Position numbers and translations under genes: made by a program
Shown: positions 37,501 through 46,239 of the stretch, piece after piece
How the letters are laid out: each line of letters begins with the position of its first letter
How positions within the stretch are numbered: the stretch's first letter is position 1
Origin: Marinoscillum sp965229915
Lineage (GTDB): Bacteria; Bacteroidota; Bacteroidia; Cytophagales; Cyclobacteriaceae
Assembly: GCF_965229915.1 (NCBI RefSeq)
Contig: NZ_CBDDJZ010000001.1
Coordinates: 4,092,001 to 4,156,000, forward strand
DNA length: 64,000 bases
Reading direction: 5' to 3'
The notes under the pieces: generated by a model
Databases searched by the model: none
What the model saw: only the letters and a program-made list of their open reading frames with translations
Told to the model about the DNA's origin: nothing

Positions 37501-40500
37501 AATAGAAGTCGCTAATCAAGAAACATACTATGTGAGAAAATATAGTAGCATTGAAAATTCAGCTAATCAGATTATTGGTACTTCTGACGTGATATTACCA
37601 CGTGAACTTAGGTCGACTGTGGATGGTGTGGAAACAGTTACACAAAATACTTACAATACCTACAATCAGGTTAGTGAGCAGGTGAGCTACAATTACGGCT
37701 CTGATGGGACTAGCGATATACATAAAGAATCCAGAAAGTATTACTGGGAGGAATATGATCCAGACCGATCAGAAAATCTATATTCTCCCGTCATTCAAAC
37801 GACTAATTATGTAGATAATATTAATAAGGCTTCCACTGTGATCACATGGAAAAATGGTATGCCTTACCGTAAGTATTCGAAGGTCAGCTCAGGATCAGAT
37901 TTCAATGATTGGAGTAATACCGGCTCAGTTAACTCTAACTGGAAGAAAAACTCTGAAATGATTTATGATAGTGAAAGCAGACCTGTAGAAATAACTGATC
38001 TGACCGGTATCAAATCTTCTACTTTATATAGAGAGGACCGGGCAGTTCTCAAGGTTTATAATGCTGAATTGAATGAGATATGGTCCGAAGATTTTGACCA
38101 TCAATCCTACAATGGCACGACTACATGGTCCGTTCCTTTGTCTTCCTCTGATTGGTCTGTAAGTTCTGGAACTGCTGTTTTCAACCATTCCGGTAATACC
38201 GGGATGATGTACACTACAATTGGATCAATACCATTTGGCTCAAATTATATCTTGGAGTTTGACTTCTATCTTGAATCAAATGCCACTAATGGTTATATAG
38301 CTCTTCACTTTGATAAACCTTCTTCTGGAAATGGATACCAATTGAATATCGAACCAGATGGAACGGTAAAACTCTATGAATCTGGTTCGTTGATTAAGAC
38401 AGCATCCACTGACATGAACTTATTCAAGTGGCAGCCTTGTAGATTGGTTAAGGATGGGACAAATCTATATGTCTACATTGGTAATGAAAAGGTATTAAGG
38501 TCCGACGTTTCCGATATTAATGGAACACGCCTTGAACTGTGGAGTTCGTCTATAAAGTCGGCATTTGACAATTTGCGATTGTATCCAGAAGATGCCTACG
38601 CTGTGTCTAGTTCTTATAATCTATTAACCAACGAAGTTACTCAAATCAAGAAAGAGACTGGTTCAACCAATTACCTGGTGAATGACCAATATTATCATTC
38701 CTATGCCAAAGTCGATCATAATCTAATTACCCAAGGATCTAGTAGTACCTATTTACCTGCTAAATATAGTTTATCCACTAATTCAACGAACCCAGTGATC
38801 GGATTGCAAACCCAACCAATGGGAACTAGCGGCTATCATCATTCGATGGACTATAATATTGGAGAATGGACAGCTTCTGGTGGCACCTGGGATTTCCAGA
38901 ATGGCTATCTATGGCACGAAAATAATGCAGGGGCCAATTCTTCGATTTCATTGGATTTACCAGAGACCCTCAGTGGTAGAGTGGGTGTTGAGTTCACGGT
39001 TAAAATGCCAGCCTATTTAAGTGGAAGTTCCAACACCTTCAATTTAGGATATGGGCTCGGTACAGATACGTGGAATGGATCAGAAGGTAGTAGCGGAAAT
39101 ATTATCTACAATAAATTCATGTATGATGGGTCAACTTTTGATTGTTCCTTGCCTACCGTTCGGCAAGTCAATATGAGAATGGGACAATCGTATAAGATTC
39201 TTTCTTTATTGGATTTCGAAAATCAACAGATTGATTTGTATGTTGATGGTAAGTTTATTTCATCCGAGAGTTTCCAAACAACAGCTGCTTCGCTTGGTAA
39301 GGTTACTTTCTTCAATAAAGGTGGATATGCCTATTCTACCAATTGGGTTATTGATAATTTATTGATTCACACTGACCCTGTTTTAACAGCACATATAGCG
39401 GATGGTTCAGGAAATATCCGACAAAACCAGACATCACTTCCAGCTAATAAACTAATGGTGAATGAACTCTTCTATGATGGGTTGAATAGGGCATATGTGA
39501 AGACCAGAGATTATCAGGTCTCAGGACCATTTGGATTTAAGGGCAGTTTTGCCGGTTTTGATTCTTCCACTAAGTTGTTGTCAGGCAGTGTATCGACAGC
39601 TTTTGGAGCGCAATCTTATTCTGGCACCATCTATGAAAAGTCACCGCTAGGAAGAGTGATTGAATCAAAAATTCCAGGGAACAGTTTTGTTTTAGGTGGA
39701 AGCCGAACCACCACGACCTCTTTTGGTAATAATGGGCAAACTGGATTAAACATTGAGGATGAGGTTGATCTAGGCGTGAGTTTACCAAGCAACAAGTACA
39801 ATGTTCGAAAAACAACTAATGCAGACGGACTTGAGACATATGAGCTGAATAACATGATGGGTAATGCTGTTTTAAGCAAAACAGGAACTGTTAAAGGTAC
39901 TTCATACAATAGGGAAAGCTATTTATTCGATAGTAATGGGATAGAAGTAGCCATTAATAGCCCTATTGCCCAGACCATCAACTATTATATTCTATCCAAA
40001 ATTATTCAACCGTTAAACCAGTCTTCGAGCTATCCAGCTTTTATTATTTCATCTTCACCTGGAGGTAGTGGAGATATATTGGTTGATACTGATTTAGGTA
40101 ATGGGACATTTACGGTTCCAGCGGGAACCTTCTATTTGAAATTTGAATATTCGTCTACCAACTATAGGGGATCCCTGGACATGGTAACATCAATAAATCA
40201 AAATGACGATATTTTCCTTTATTCTTATAGAGACTATGACCATACGACAAGCACCCTCTATCAATATCCTCCAAATTACTTTGATGTAGGGCTTTCTCAA
40301 GAAGATCGAAATTCATTTATCACGGAAACAAAATATGATTATCTGGGACAAGTAATTGAGTCGAAAACTCCAGAATCAGGTATTACTAAATACAAATACG
40401 ATCAATTTGGTAGAATTCGTTTTATTGAAAATGCTGAGGGTCGAGAGTATGGATATTTTACATATCGGAAGTACAATAGTCTAGGAAAGGTAATTGAGGA

Positions 40501-43042
40501 AGGGTATGTTTACTCTAACTTTAGTACAGCAAACCCAAACAATCAATCATGGCCTACTTCTCCGGCTACATGGCGTAAAAAGTTCTACTATGGAGATCAT
40601 GAAAAAACAACCTATGATCGTGGTGAAATTGTTCAGATAAAGGTGAACAATGATTCGGATAATGCGGTAGAAGTTACAGAATCGATTGAGTCTAATGATG
40701 GAGAGGGTTTCGAAAACACGGTTTATACCAGACTACATGGTGAAGCTGTACATATGCCTGCAATGACTTACTCGCGAAATAACATTGGTCAGGTTTCCGT
40801 GCTGAGCTACACACGTCCCGATCAGGAATCTATCGACGAGGTTATCACAGGTGAAGTAGATTTTCAGGCGGTTAATGTAGTCTTTGATGGTACTCAAATA
40901 GAAGCAACGGCTGATGTAATTGTATTGGCTAAAGCTAGTATAGTTCTAAAGCCCGGTTTTACAGCTAAATCTGGTAGTAGCTTTCTGGCTTCCACAGGAT
41001 CGTCGTTAGTAGAGGATGATAAAATCCTGTACACTTATGATATCAGTGGGAGGTTGGTGACTATTGGCACTGAGTCAAATCCTGATTTCTATGCCCAATA
41101 CACTTATGGTGCCAATGGCGCCATCACTCAGGAACGATTGAACAATCAAACGCTAAATACTAGTTATTCCTACTATGATGACAATGGGTGGTTACAGGAA
41201 ATTGAGGTTCCCTCAAAATTCAAGGAGAGTATTGAGTATACTACTAATGCATATGGCACTACGTCTGGTTATTTTACAGGGTTGATTTCTAAAGTAAGCT
41301 ATGATTACCCTGATGCGCTTTCTGTAGATGATTATAATGTGCGGTATAAGTATGATAAGTTAGGAAGGCTGCTTGTTGCAGATAATAGTCGATACCATGC
41401 GCAAGACATAGGTGTGGGAGGAATCATGCAATATGATCGTAATGGAAATATTCTTCGAAAAAGAGTTCAATCTAGTAATTGGAATTACACTTATGAAGCA
41501 GGAACTAATAAGGTGATTTCGTTAAATAGTTCTTCAGCCCTAGGCACTTATTCTTATGATAAAAAAGGAAATATCGTGAGTAATTCAACTGATGGTTTAT
41601 CATCAATTACTTATGATAAAGGCATCGGGTTAACCTCTTCAATCGATTTAACGGGTGAAATGACCACATTTCAGTATGGGGCAAAAAATCAACGTCTAAT
41701 TAAAGCCGATGAGGAAGGAAGTAATACTTATAAGACGTATTATGCCCATGGGCAAAGTGAGTTTCCAGTGCTGGAGATACATGATGATGGCTCTTCTCAG
41801 ACCCGCATAAAATATATTCATGGCTTGAATGGTTTGATCGCTTATCATGATGGGTCGTGGAATTTTGTCGCTCGTGACCATCTTGGTAGCACCCGAGCTG
41901 TGTTTAATGCCTCGAATAGTCAGGTTGCTGGCTATAGTTATAGACCTTTCGGTATGAAGTTTAAGAAGGTTGGTTCAGAGGACATAAGCCCTCAATTTGC
42001 AGGGCAGGAATATGATTCGGAAACGGGACTGCATAATTTCAGGTCTCGACTGTATGACGAAGAACTTGGCAGGTTTCTATCAATGGATCCTCAGGGACAA
42101 TTTGCTAGTCCATATGTGGCCATGAACAACAATCCGGTCATGTATGTAGATCCTAACGGGGAACTGGTTTTCGTTCCTATTTTAGTGGCGGCTGCTACGG
42201 GTGCCTTTAAAGGCGCTATGATTGGCGGCTCTTTTGCTACCTTGTTTAATGTTACTTACTTATTGGCAGGTGGTGATCCTGCGAATACTATTGACACAGG
42301 TGAGGCGATGAAGAAAGGAGCTATTAAGGGAGCAATTACTGGAGGCTTAGGCGAGGCATTTTCTCAAACTGGAGTAGAACATTTAGGAAAGTTAGACGGA
42401 GTTGGAGGCGGACTTGCCAAACTGGGCTATGAGGCAGCGACAACCACTGCTACCTCTGTTGTATCAAATGTTGTCGTAGGCGATGAACCGTTTTCACAAC
42501 TCAACGTAGGAGTCGGTCCATTGACTGTACCTTTTAGAGATGGTAAGCTTTCAGCGAATCCAGTAGATTACTTAAATAACCTTCCAACACTCGTAACTTT
42601 TTCAAAAGGATTGTATTGGACTGCTAAAGGTGAATTCAATTTGAAATGGGACTGGGATAATTTCACACCTTATTTCGTTCAAAATAGCGATTATTCTTAC
42701 TACCTCCATTATTTAGGAAAAAGTGACTTACATGAACCCTTAGGTCCTGGGGCAGCACTCGGCTACACCAAAAATGGTGTGCCATTTTTACGAGCTAGAC
42801 TTGATACTGAGTTGACAACAGGAGATCTTTTTGGTGGAGATTCTTATTATGCTGTCCTATTTCATGAAGGAGTTCATGTTCAACAATTTAGGTTTGGTGG
42901 AGATGGTTATGCTAACTATACCACGAATGCGCTGGAACGAATTTATGGTGCTGACTATAATAAGTATCCATGGGAGTATGGTTCCTACGGCGCACATACA
43001 ATTACTGATCTTTGGAAAAAATCAATCTTAAATGGTAACTAA
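34598..43042 (+). CDS. Giant Rhs protein with C-terminal HExxH metallopeptidase-like tail
   Basis: A 2814-residue protein from the ATG at 34598 (MKKILTLTLTLLLIWLTAFA, signal peptide); the frame's earlier ATG lies in the previous gene. The entry segment is 'NSVNLYTGEVKLPIKLI'. Residues about 395-900 look like a beta-propeller ('GPGYVVVCWRQLSGGS', many YTWNG/W repeats). About 1162-1330 and 1421-1593 are LamG/ConA-like sandwiches ('YILEFDFYLESNATNGYIAL', 'QIDLYVDGKFI'). YD repeats follow, then a core at about 2427-2522 ('DHLGSTRAVFNA', 'YRPFGMKFKK', 'GRFLSMDP', 'VMYVDPNGE'). The last 290 residues hold a glycine-rich segment and 'HEGVHVQQ' at His2756-His2760, a zinc-protease signature, with 'NALERIYG' (Glu2780) and 'PWEYGSYGAH' as candidates for the third ligand. 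The next gene is the immunity candidate. The fibre gene before it ends 22 bp upstream. Confidence 0.9.
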   Translation: MKKILTLTLTLLLIWLTAFAQDKSGKIVDSNNISIEGVDLGALKNSVNLYTGEVKLPIKLISAPAKNSLGIDVNISYNSAVQVDASTINEESPTGTLGLGWMMKFPEIVIDHKNTGNQHDDQYYLLDGSKTELIYTGTESYYSKDLNTTYTAEIFESKNYTNWKIRRVSSRERWEITKEDGKVYIYGDRYTFPSSIQWSVRWGNWVGNSSISTGQKQMPRALSISKVIDRNETDYLLYNYDKVENKLGSSSGLNHTEASYIESIENALGYRVEFSFTGKQSYEYYEPHKEQAEPDAYQEIYEKEYLSSVRLYNGNVLVKSVNLNYHPLTYLSTDNDLKKRLLSNIKFSDRYSGSTTEASFEYYTDNTYKGALKSVTSKSGAKVNYVYTSTTIGDLDDIIYAPNGYSEPQIWQGPGYVVVCWRQLSGGSHDDTDRPVKVYAYTWNGKWQEQYITQINHVDKDDLNDRYKEFFVETQKDFFAIATPAENNNCELWLVSKNDNSGQWSYSKKTVNIGSHKPSLVSGESFIGLGRRREGSSTSPKLTVFIKNNNYNSWRSEVINDISNTRDPFHLGKLNYIFTAYEIGDNNYRRINYLTRDKTFSSKSTYDGNDGYDGDVGVSSNSFVALKYSNGRVMSYRWDEYYNQTSTLIGTNFSNLMRLQTVNNSMLQASDYYQNIVNVSRYTGNSWNTYVEGTENHIWRNSLNDDFFVWSESNGGWDGYRIEFNPNSTSWKTRAKLPEHPDHINGGQTIGSFWGNYSYYWPYIHKRSNTGSWSTFYTTELTNTNGESSYVYGSPNFFFHEQSNGTGAYKYTIYNGEVNKQSIDAGRTTGFFANEAGGLGVFITYNSSDEWSATNLKLHKVIRHSVGGGLSVKPIRYIYTQNGFHTTYTAYDFNTSTATLSDDGKHAYFNEATEVKGSSTTSSTPYGKTVSYFFNGGVIDNGYLTSVQSMSPLVMGLNYKQLIYDNNGIEVANQETYYVRKYSSIENSANQIIGTSDVILPRELRSTVDGVETVTQNTYNTYNQVSEQVSYNYGSDGTSDIHKESRKYYWEEYDPDRSENLYSPVIQTTNYVDNINKASTVITWKNGMPYRKYSKVSSGSDFNDWSNTGSVNSNWKKNSEMIYDSESRPVEITDLTGIKSSTLYREDRAVLKVYNAELNEIWSEDFDHQSYNGTTTWSVPLSSSDWSVSSGTAVFNHSGNTGMMYTTIGSIPFGSNYILEFDFYLESNATNGYIALHFDKPSSGNGYQLNIEPDGTVKLYESGSLIKTASTDMNLFKWQPCRLVKDGTNLYVYIGNEKVLRSDVSDINGTRLELWSSSIKSAFDNLRLYPEDAYAVSSSYNLLTNEVTQIKKETGSTNYLVNDQYYHSYAKVDHNLITQGSSSTYLPAKYSLSTNSTNPVIGLQTQPMGTSGYHHSMDYNIGEWTASGGTWDFQNGYLWHENNAGANSSISLDLPETLSGRVGVEFTVKMPAYLSGSSNTFNLGYGLGTDTWNGSEGSSGNIIYNKFMYDGSTFDCSLPTVRQVNMRMGQSYKILSLLDFENQQIDLYVDGKFISSESFQTTAASLGKVTFFNKGGYAYSTNWVIDNLLIHTDPVLTAHIADGSGNIRQNQTSLPANKLMVNELFYDGLNRAYVKTRDYQVSGPFGFKGSFAGFDSSTKLLSGSVSTAFGAQSYSGTIYEKSPLGRVIESKIPGNSFVLGGSRTTTTSFGNNGQTGLNIEDEVDLGVSLPSNKYNVRKTTNADGLETYELNNMMGNAVLSKTGTVKGTSYNRESYLFDSNGIEVAINSPIAQTINYYILSKIIQPLNQSSSYPAFIISSSPGGSGDILVDTDLGNGTFTVPAGTFYLKFEYSSTNYRGSLDMVTSINQNDDIFLYSYRDYDHTTSTLYQYPPNYFDVGLSQEDRNSFITETKYDYLGQVIESKTPESGITKYKYDQFGRIRFIENAEGREYGYFTYRKYNSLGKVIEEGYVYSNFSTANPNNQSWPTSPATWRKKFYYGDHEKTTYDRGEIVQIKVNNDSDNAVEVTESIESNDGEGFENTVYTRLHGEAVHMPAMTYSRNNIGQVSVLSYTRPDQESIDEVITGEVDFQAVNVVFDGTQIEATADVIVLAKASIVLKPGFTAKSGSSFLASTGSSLVEDDKILYTYDISGRLVTIGTESNPDFYAQYTYGANGAITQERLNNQTLNTSYSYYDDNGWLQEIEVPSKFKESIEYTTNAYGTTSGYFTGLISKVSYDYPDALSVDDYNVRYKYDKLGRLLVADNSRYHAQDIGVGGIMQYDRNGNILRKRVQSSNWNYTYEAGTNKVISLNSSSALGTYSYDKKGNIVSNSTDGLSSITYDKGIGLTSSIDLTGEMTTFQYGAKNQRLIKADEEGSNTYKTYYAHGQSEFPVLEIHDDGSSQTRIKYIHGLNGLIAYHDGSWNFVARDHLGSTRAVFNASNSQVAGYSYRPFGMKFKKVGSEDISPQFAGQEYDSETGLHNFRSRLYDEELGRFLSMDPQGQFASPYVAMNNNPVMYVDPNGELVFVPILVAAATGAFKGAMIGGSFATLFNVTYLLAGGDPANTIDTGEAMKKGAIKGAITGGLGEAFSQTGVEHLGKLDGVGGGLAKLGYEAATTTATSVVSNVVVGDEPFSQLNVGVGPLTVPFRDGKLSANPVDYLNNLPTLVTFSKGLYWTAKGEFNLKWDWDNFTPYFVQNSDYSYYLHYLGKSDLHEPLGPGAALGYTKNGVPFLRARLDTELTTGDLFGGDSYYAVLFHEGVHVQQFRFGGDGYANYTTNALERIYGADYNKYPWEYGSYGAHTITDLWKKSILNGN

Positions 43043-43532
43043 ATTAATTCTGGTAATCACTCTACTATCACCAGCTTTGAAAGTCAAAGTTTGCGATTAC
43101 ATGTCTATTGCAAGTAATGGGAAGCACAAGCTCATATTTGCCAAGAAGAATAGATTGGATATACAATTCTACTCCGATTCTGGTGGCTGGGGTGGAAGTG
43201 CGTGGGTTGGAGAATATGATTTTGAAGATTCGCTATTACATATTTTACCCGACAAGAAGTATGTTGATGTTCTTGAGACTACCTACTTATTAATAAATAC
43301 AGACGATTATAGTGCCCTTGTTCCACTGTCTAAAAGGGTACTCTATACAGAGATAAATAACTCATTGCCTGAACGATATCAAAGTAATTCACAAGTAGTG
43401 GAAATTGATAGTCTGATAAAAATAGGAGCTTGGCCAGTGAGTTTTAACCCTGAAAAGGCTGCTGTAATTCATCAAGCATTCATTGATTCGGATATTTACA
43501 TTAAAATCAATAACTGCCCGGATGGGAGATAG
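43032..43532 (+). CDS. Candidate exported immunity protein for the HExxH Rhs toxin
   Basis: A 166-residue protein whose start overlaps the toxin stop by 11 bp. The first 20 residues (MVTKLILVITLLSPALKVKV) look like a signal sequence, so it probably acts outside the cytoplasm. The mature part contains 'GKHKLIFAKKNRLDIQFYSD', 'GGWGGSAWVGEYDF' and 'AWPVSFNPEKAAVIHQAF', with no known domain I can name. Location and size fit an immunity protein that shields periplasmic or surface proteins from the peptidase. The next gene (a fibre gene) starts one base after its stop. Confidence 0.6.
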   Translation: MVTKLILVITLLSPALKVKVCDYMSIASNGKHKLIFAKKNRLDIQFYSDSGGWGGSAWVGEYDFEDSLLHILPDKKYVDVLETTYLLINTDDYSALVPLSKRVLYTEINNSLPERYQSNSQVVEIDSLIKIGAWPVSFNPEKAAVIHQAFIDSDIYIKINNCPDGR

Positions 43533-43533
43533 A

Positions 43534-44343
43534 ATGAATAGTAAACTAATCTTAACGTGTTGTTTTTATTTGTGTTTCTTTTCAGGGATTTTTTGGACTG
43601 TAGGAGCACAAGGCCCAGATTATGGGAAGTGCTATAGCGGCAATGGAGGCTACTACTTTGACCTCACACAATTACTTCAAGCAACCGGTTATTTAGGTGG
43701 GTCAGAGCGTATAGAATTGGAAGTTTCAGGAGGTAATTATGCCGCTTATGGTAGGCATACTTACTTAATCCATTCACGAGGAGGGCTTACAGTAGAGGCT
43801 CTAGAAGTGGGTGGCCCTGTTAATGGCTATGAACTGAAGGTTTTCGATACAGGAGCAGCTTCTAACAGCTCTAATAAGTATCGAATTGGCGTGAAAGTAA
43901 ATACAGGATGGGCAAGCATCTGTGTAAGAGCTAGAGAGCTACAATCAAGAGAATGGATGGTAATCAATACTGGAAGTTTATCCACGATCCCATCACTACC
44001 AGAAGTCTCTGTAAGCACTCGTTGGCTCTATAAGTCCCAAAATGAACTTTTCGAGGTAGGAGGGACCATCCGATCCAAAGAAATAAAAGTAGAGGCTTCC
44101 CCCTGGCCTGATTATGTATTTGCTGAGGATTATGACCTCATGTCACTTGCCGAAATAGCTGATTACATAACTGAAAACCAACATCTTCCCGGAATGCCTT
44201 CGGCTGAAGAAGTGGCAGACCAGGGAATATCACTAGGTGAGATGAATGTTAGACTTCTTGAGAAAATAGAGGAGCTTACCTTACATGTGATTCGGCTGGA
44301 GAAAGAACTAAATAAATTAAAAAATGAGTCAAATGAGAAATAA
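43534..44343 (+). CDS. Secreted fibre-like protein, type B, without GIGT motif
   Basis: The ATG at 43534 gives 269 residues with a signal peptide (MNSKLILTCCFYLCFFSGIF..AQ); two earlier in-frame ATGs (43483, 43522) fall inside the previous gene. The body is a compact beta domain ('YYFDLTQLLQATGYLGGSER', 'LEVSGGNYAAYGRHTYLI', 'GVKVNTGWASICVRAREL'). It resembles in plan the body of the gene at 46240 ('EIFGGNFSASSAFQQTIHL'), so both may carry the same receptor-binding-like domain. Unlike most paralogues it lacks the GIGT turn motif and goes straight into a type B end ('TIRSKEIKVEASPWPDYVF', 'HLPGMPSAEEVADQGISLG'). It is the last type B copy and borders three type A copies. Confidence 0.84.
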   Translation: MNSKLILTCCFYLCFFSGIFWTVGAQGPDYGKCYSGNGGYYFDLTQLLQATGYLGGSERIELEVSGGNYAAYGRHTYLIHSRGGLTVEALEVGGPVNGYELKVFDTGAASNSSNKYRIGVKVNTGWASICVRARELQSREWMVINTGSLSTIPSLPEVSVSTRWLYKSQNELFEVGGTIRSKEIKVEASPWPDYVFAEDYDLMSLAEIADYITENQHLPGMPSAEEVADQGISLGEMNVRLLEKIEELTLHVIRLEKELNKLKNESNEK

Positions 44344-45329
44344 CTGCTTGCACCTCATTGGACTATTGCTCACTAGCTTATATGTTGGGGCTCAAGGTGT
44401 GAATGATGTACTGCCGGATCGGATAGGTAGGGGTAGTCATTCTACCAATGTGAAGTCAATATCATCATTATTAGGTGTCTCACTGAGAAGTAACAATGAG
44501 CAAAACGTTTTAGCCTATAAAAATGTCGAGGACATTGAGTACTACAACGGGAGTAGTTGGGTGAATTATGCAACAGATGAATGGAAAGGTGCATTTGATA
44601 ATAGTAACAGGACATCATGGATAATCAGTCATTCAGAAGTTAGATTCACCATAAACCTTGGAGGTACTTGGGTGTATCCTTCAGCCTATATAGTTGGTCA
44701 GGATTGGGCTAGTGGTGAACACCATAATTACTCTGTCGTAATCGAAAGTTCTGATTCAAAGTCTAGTTGGTCCACTTTATTGGCAGAGACCTCATCAGAC
44801 AATCAAGCTGGTTTAAATACTTTCATGATTGATGGGAACCCCAGGAGATGATCGCTATATTCGGATTACTTTAAAATCAGGAGCAAGCTCATCAAACCCT
44901 TTTAAATTATATCAGCTTGCAGCCTTTACACAAAGGCCTAATGGAGTATTGGAGCCAATTGTTATCACTTGGAGTCAGGATGTCGGAATCGGCACCACCA
45001 CTCCAGACGCCAAACTTACCGTCAAAGGGAACATCCATGCGGAGGAAGTGAAGGTAGACCTGAATGTGCCAGGGCCAGATTACGTGTTTGATGAGGAGTA
45101 TGAGCTGGCAACACTGGATGAAATCAATGCATACATCAAGGCACATAGACACTTGCCGGAAGTGCCATCAGCTAAAGAAATGGAAGCAAACGGCATCAAT
45201 CTAAGTGAGATGAACGTGCTTTTGCTGAAGAAGGTCGAGGAACTGACTTTGTTGTTAATCCAGGAAAGAAACGAACGAATTAAAGAGGTTAACGAACTCA
45301 AGGAAATTATTGAAACCATTAATCAATAA
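44333..45329 (+). pseudogene. Fibre-like protein, type A, with discoidin-like domain and one-base frame break
   Basis: The first frame (MRNNCLHLIGLLLTSLYVGA, signal peptide; ATG at 44324 is an alternative) runs into a stop at 44849-44851. The second frame, open across this point, continues the same domain ('GTPGDDRYIRITLKSG') and ends as type A ('VGIGTTTPDAKLTVKG', 'VDLNVPGPDYVF', 'EMEANGINLSEMNVLLLKK'). One extra base in gggaacccc at 44834-44842 accounts for the break. The N-terminal part ('WKGAFDNSNRTSWIISHSEV', 'FTINLGGTW', 'DWASGEHHNYSVVIES') reads as an F5/8 type C (discoidin)-like carbohydrate-binding fold. It overlaps the previous gene by 11 bp and lies 4 bp before the next. Confidence 0.75.
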
Positions 45330-45333
45330 ATGA

Positions 45334-46233
45334 ATGAAAACCATATTTGGTATTATAATAGCTACCATTGTATTCTGCGATGTTAATGCACAGAATAACG
45401 AAACCATCAATGGTGTTCTAACGGTGAATACTAGTGGAGCAAACACCTTACGAGTGGAGAATGATGTGGCAGGAGAGGAAGCAAAAATTCGTTTTCGAAG
45501 TAAAGCATTGAATAACAATTTTCTGCATGCAGATATTGGTGTTTGGGCTACAAATAGTAATCAGGGTTTTCTCGGTTTCAAGGTGCCTCATTCTAATTCC
45601 TTCGGAATTGGTTATGATCTGGTAATAAATCACCTAGGTGAAGTGGGCATTGGAACAACCAACCCATCTCAACAGTTGCATCTCACCGAAAAGCTGAAGC
45701 TTAATTGGAATGATGCCAATACCGTTTCAACGGATGATTCTCCAACCATCTATGCTTCGGGGCAAGGTTCTTCTTACCCTTTCAGTGGTAGAGGAAATCT
45801 CATCTTACAAACAAGAGCGACTAATTCCAATGGTTTTGGAGACCTGGTGGTAATGACTGGCCAAACAGCAACTCCTAAATTTGTCGTTAAGGCCTTAGGT
45901 GATGTAGGAATAGGCACCACCACACCAGATTCTAAACTCACCGTCAAGGGCAACATCCATGCTGAAGAGGTGAAAGTCGATCTCAATGTACCAGGGCCGG
46001 ATTATGTATTTGATGAGGAGTACGAGCTGGCATCACTGGATGAAATCAATGCATACATCAAGGCTCATAAACACCTGCCGGAAGTGCCCTCAGCTAAAGA
46101 AATGGAAGCCAATGGCATCAATCTAAGTGAGATGAACATGCTGCTGCTGAAGAAGGTCGAGGAACTGACTTTGTTACTTATTGAGCAGAATGATCGGATA
46201 AAAAAGCTTGAAGCGAATCAAAACAAAAATTAA
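45334..46233 (+). CDS. Secreted fibre-like protein, type A C-terminus
   Basis: A 299-residue protein with signal peptide MKTIFGIIIATIVFCDVNAQ. The body has 'TINGVLTVNTSGANTLRVEN', 'LHADIGVWATNSNQGFLGF', and motifs 'VGIGTTNPSQQLHL' and 'VGIGTTTPDSKLTVKG'. The end is type A ('NIHAEEVKVDLNVPGPDYVF', 'KAHKHLPEVPSAKEM', 'INLSEMNMLLLKKVEEL') with only a short coiled coil ('NDRIKKLEANQNKN'). The last 100 residues are almost the same as those of the two flanking genes, so the three form a recent tandem set right next to the minor pseudopilin genes. Confidence 0.87.
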   Translation: MKTIFGIIIATIVFCDVNAQNNETINGVLTVNTSGANTLRVENDVAGEEAKIRFRSKALNNNFLHADIGVWATNSNQGFLGFKVPHSNSFGIGYDLVINHLGEVGIGTTNPSQQLHLTEKLKLNWNDANTVSTDDSPTIYASGQGSSYPFSGRGNLILQTRATNSNGFGDLVVMTGQTATPKFVVKALGDVGIGTTTPDSKLTVKGNIHAEEVKVDLNVPGPDYVFDEEYELASLDEINAYIKAHKHLPEVPSAKEMEANGINLSEMNMLLLKKVEELTLLLIEQNDRIKKLEANQNKN

Positions 46234-46239
46234 TTGGAT

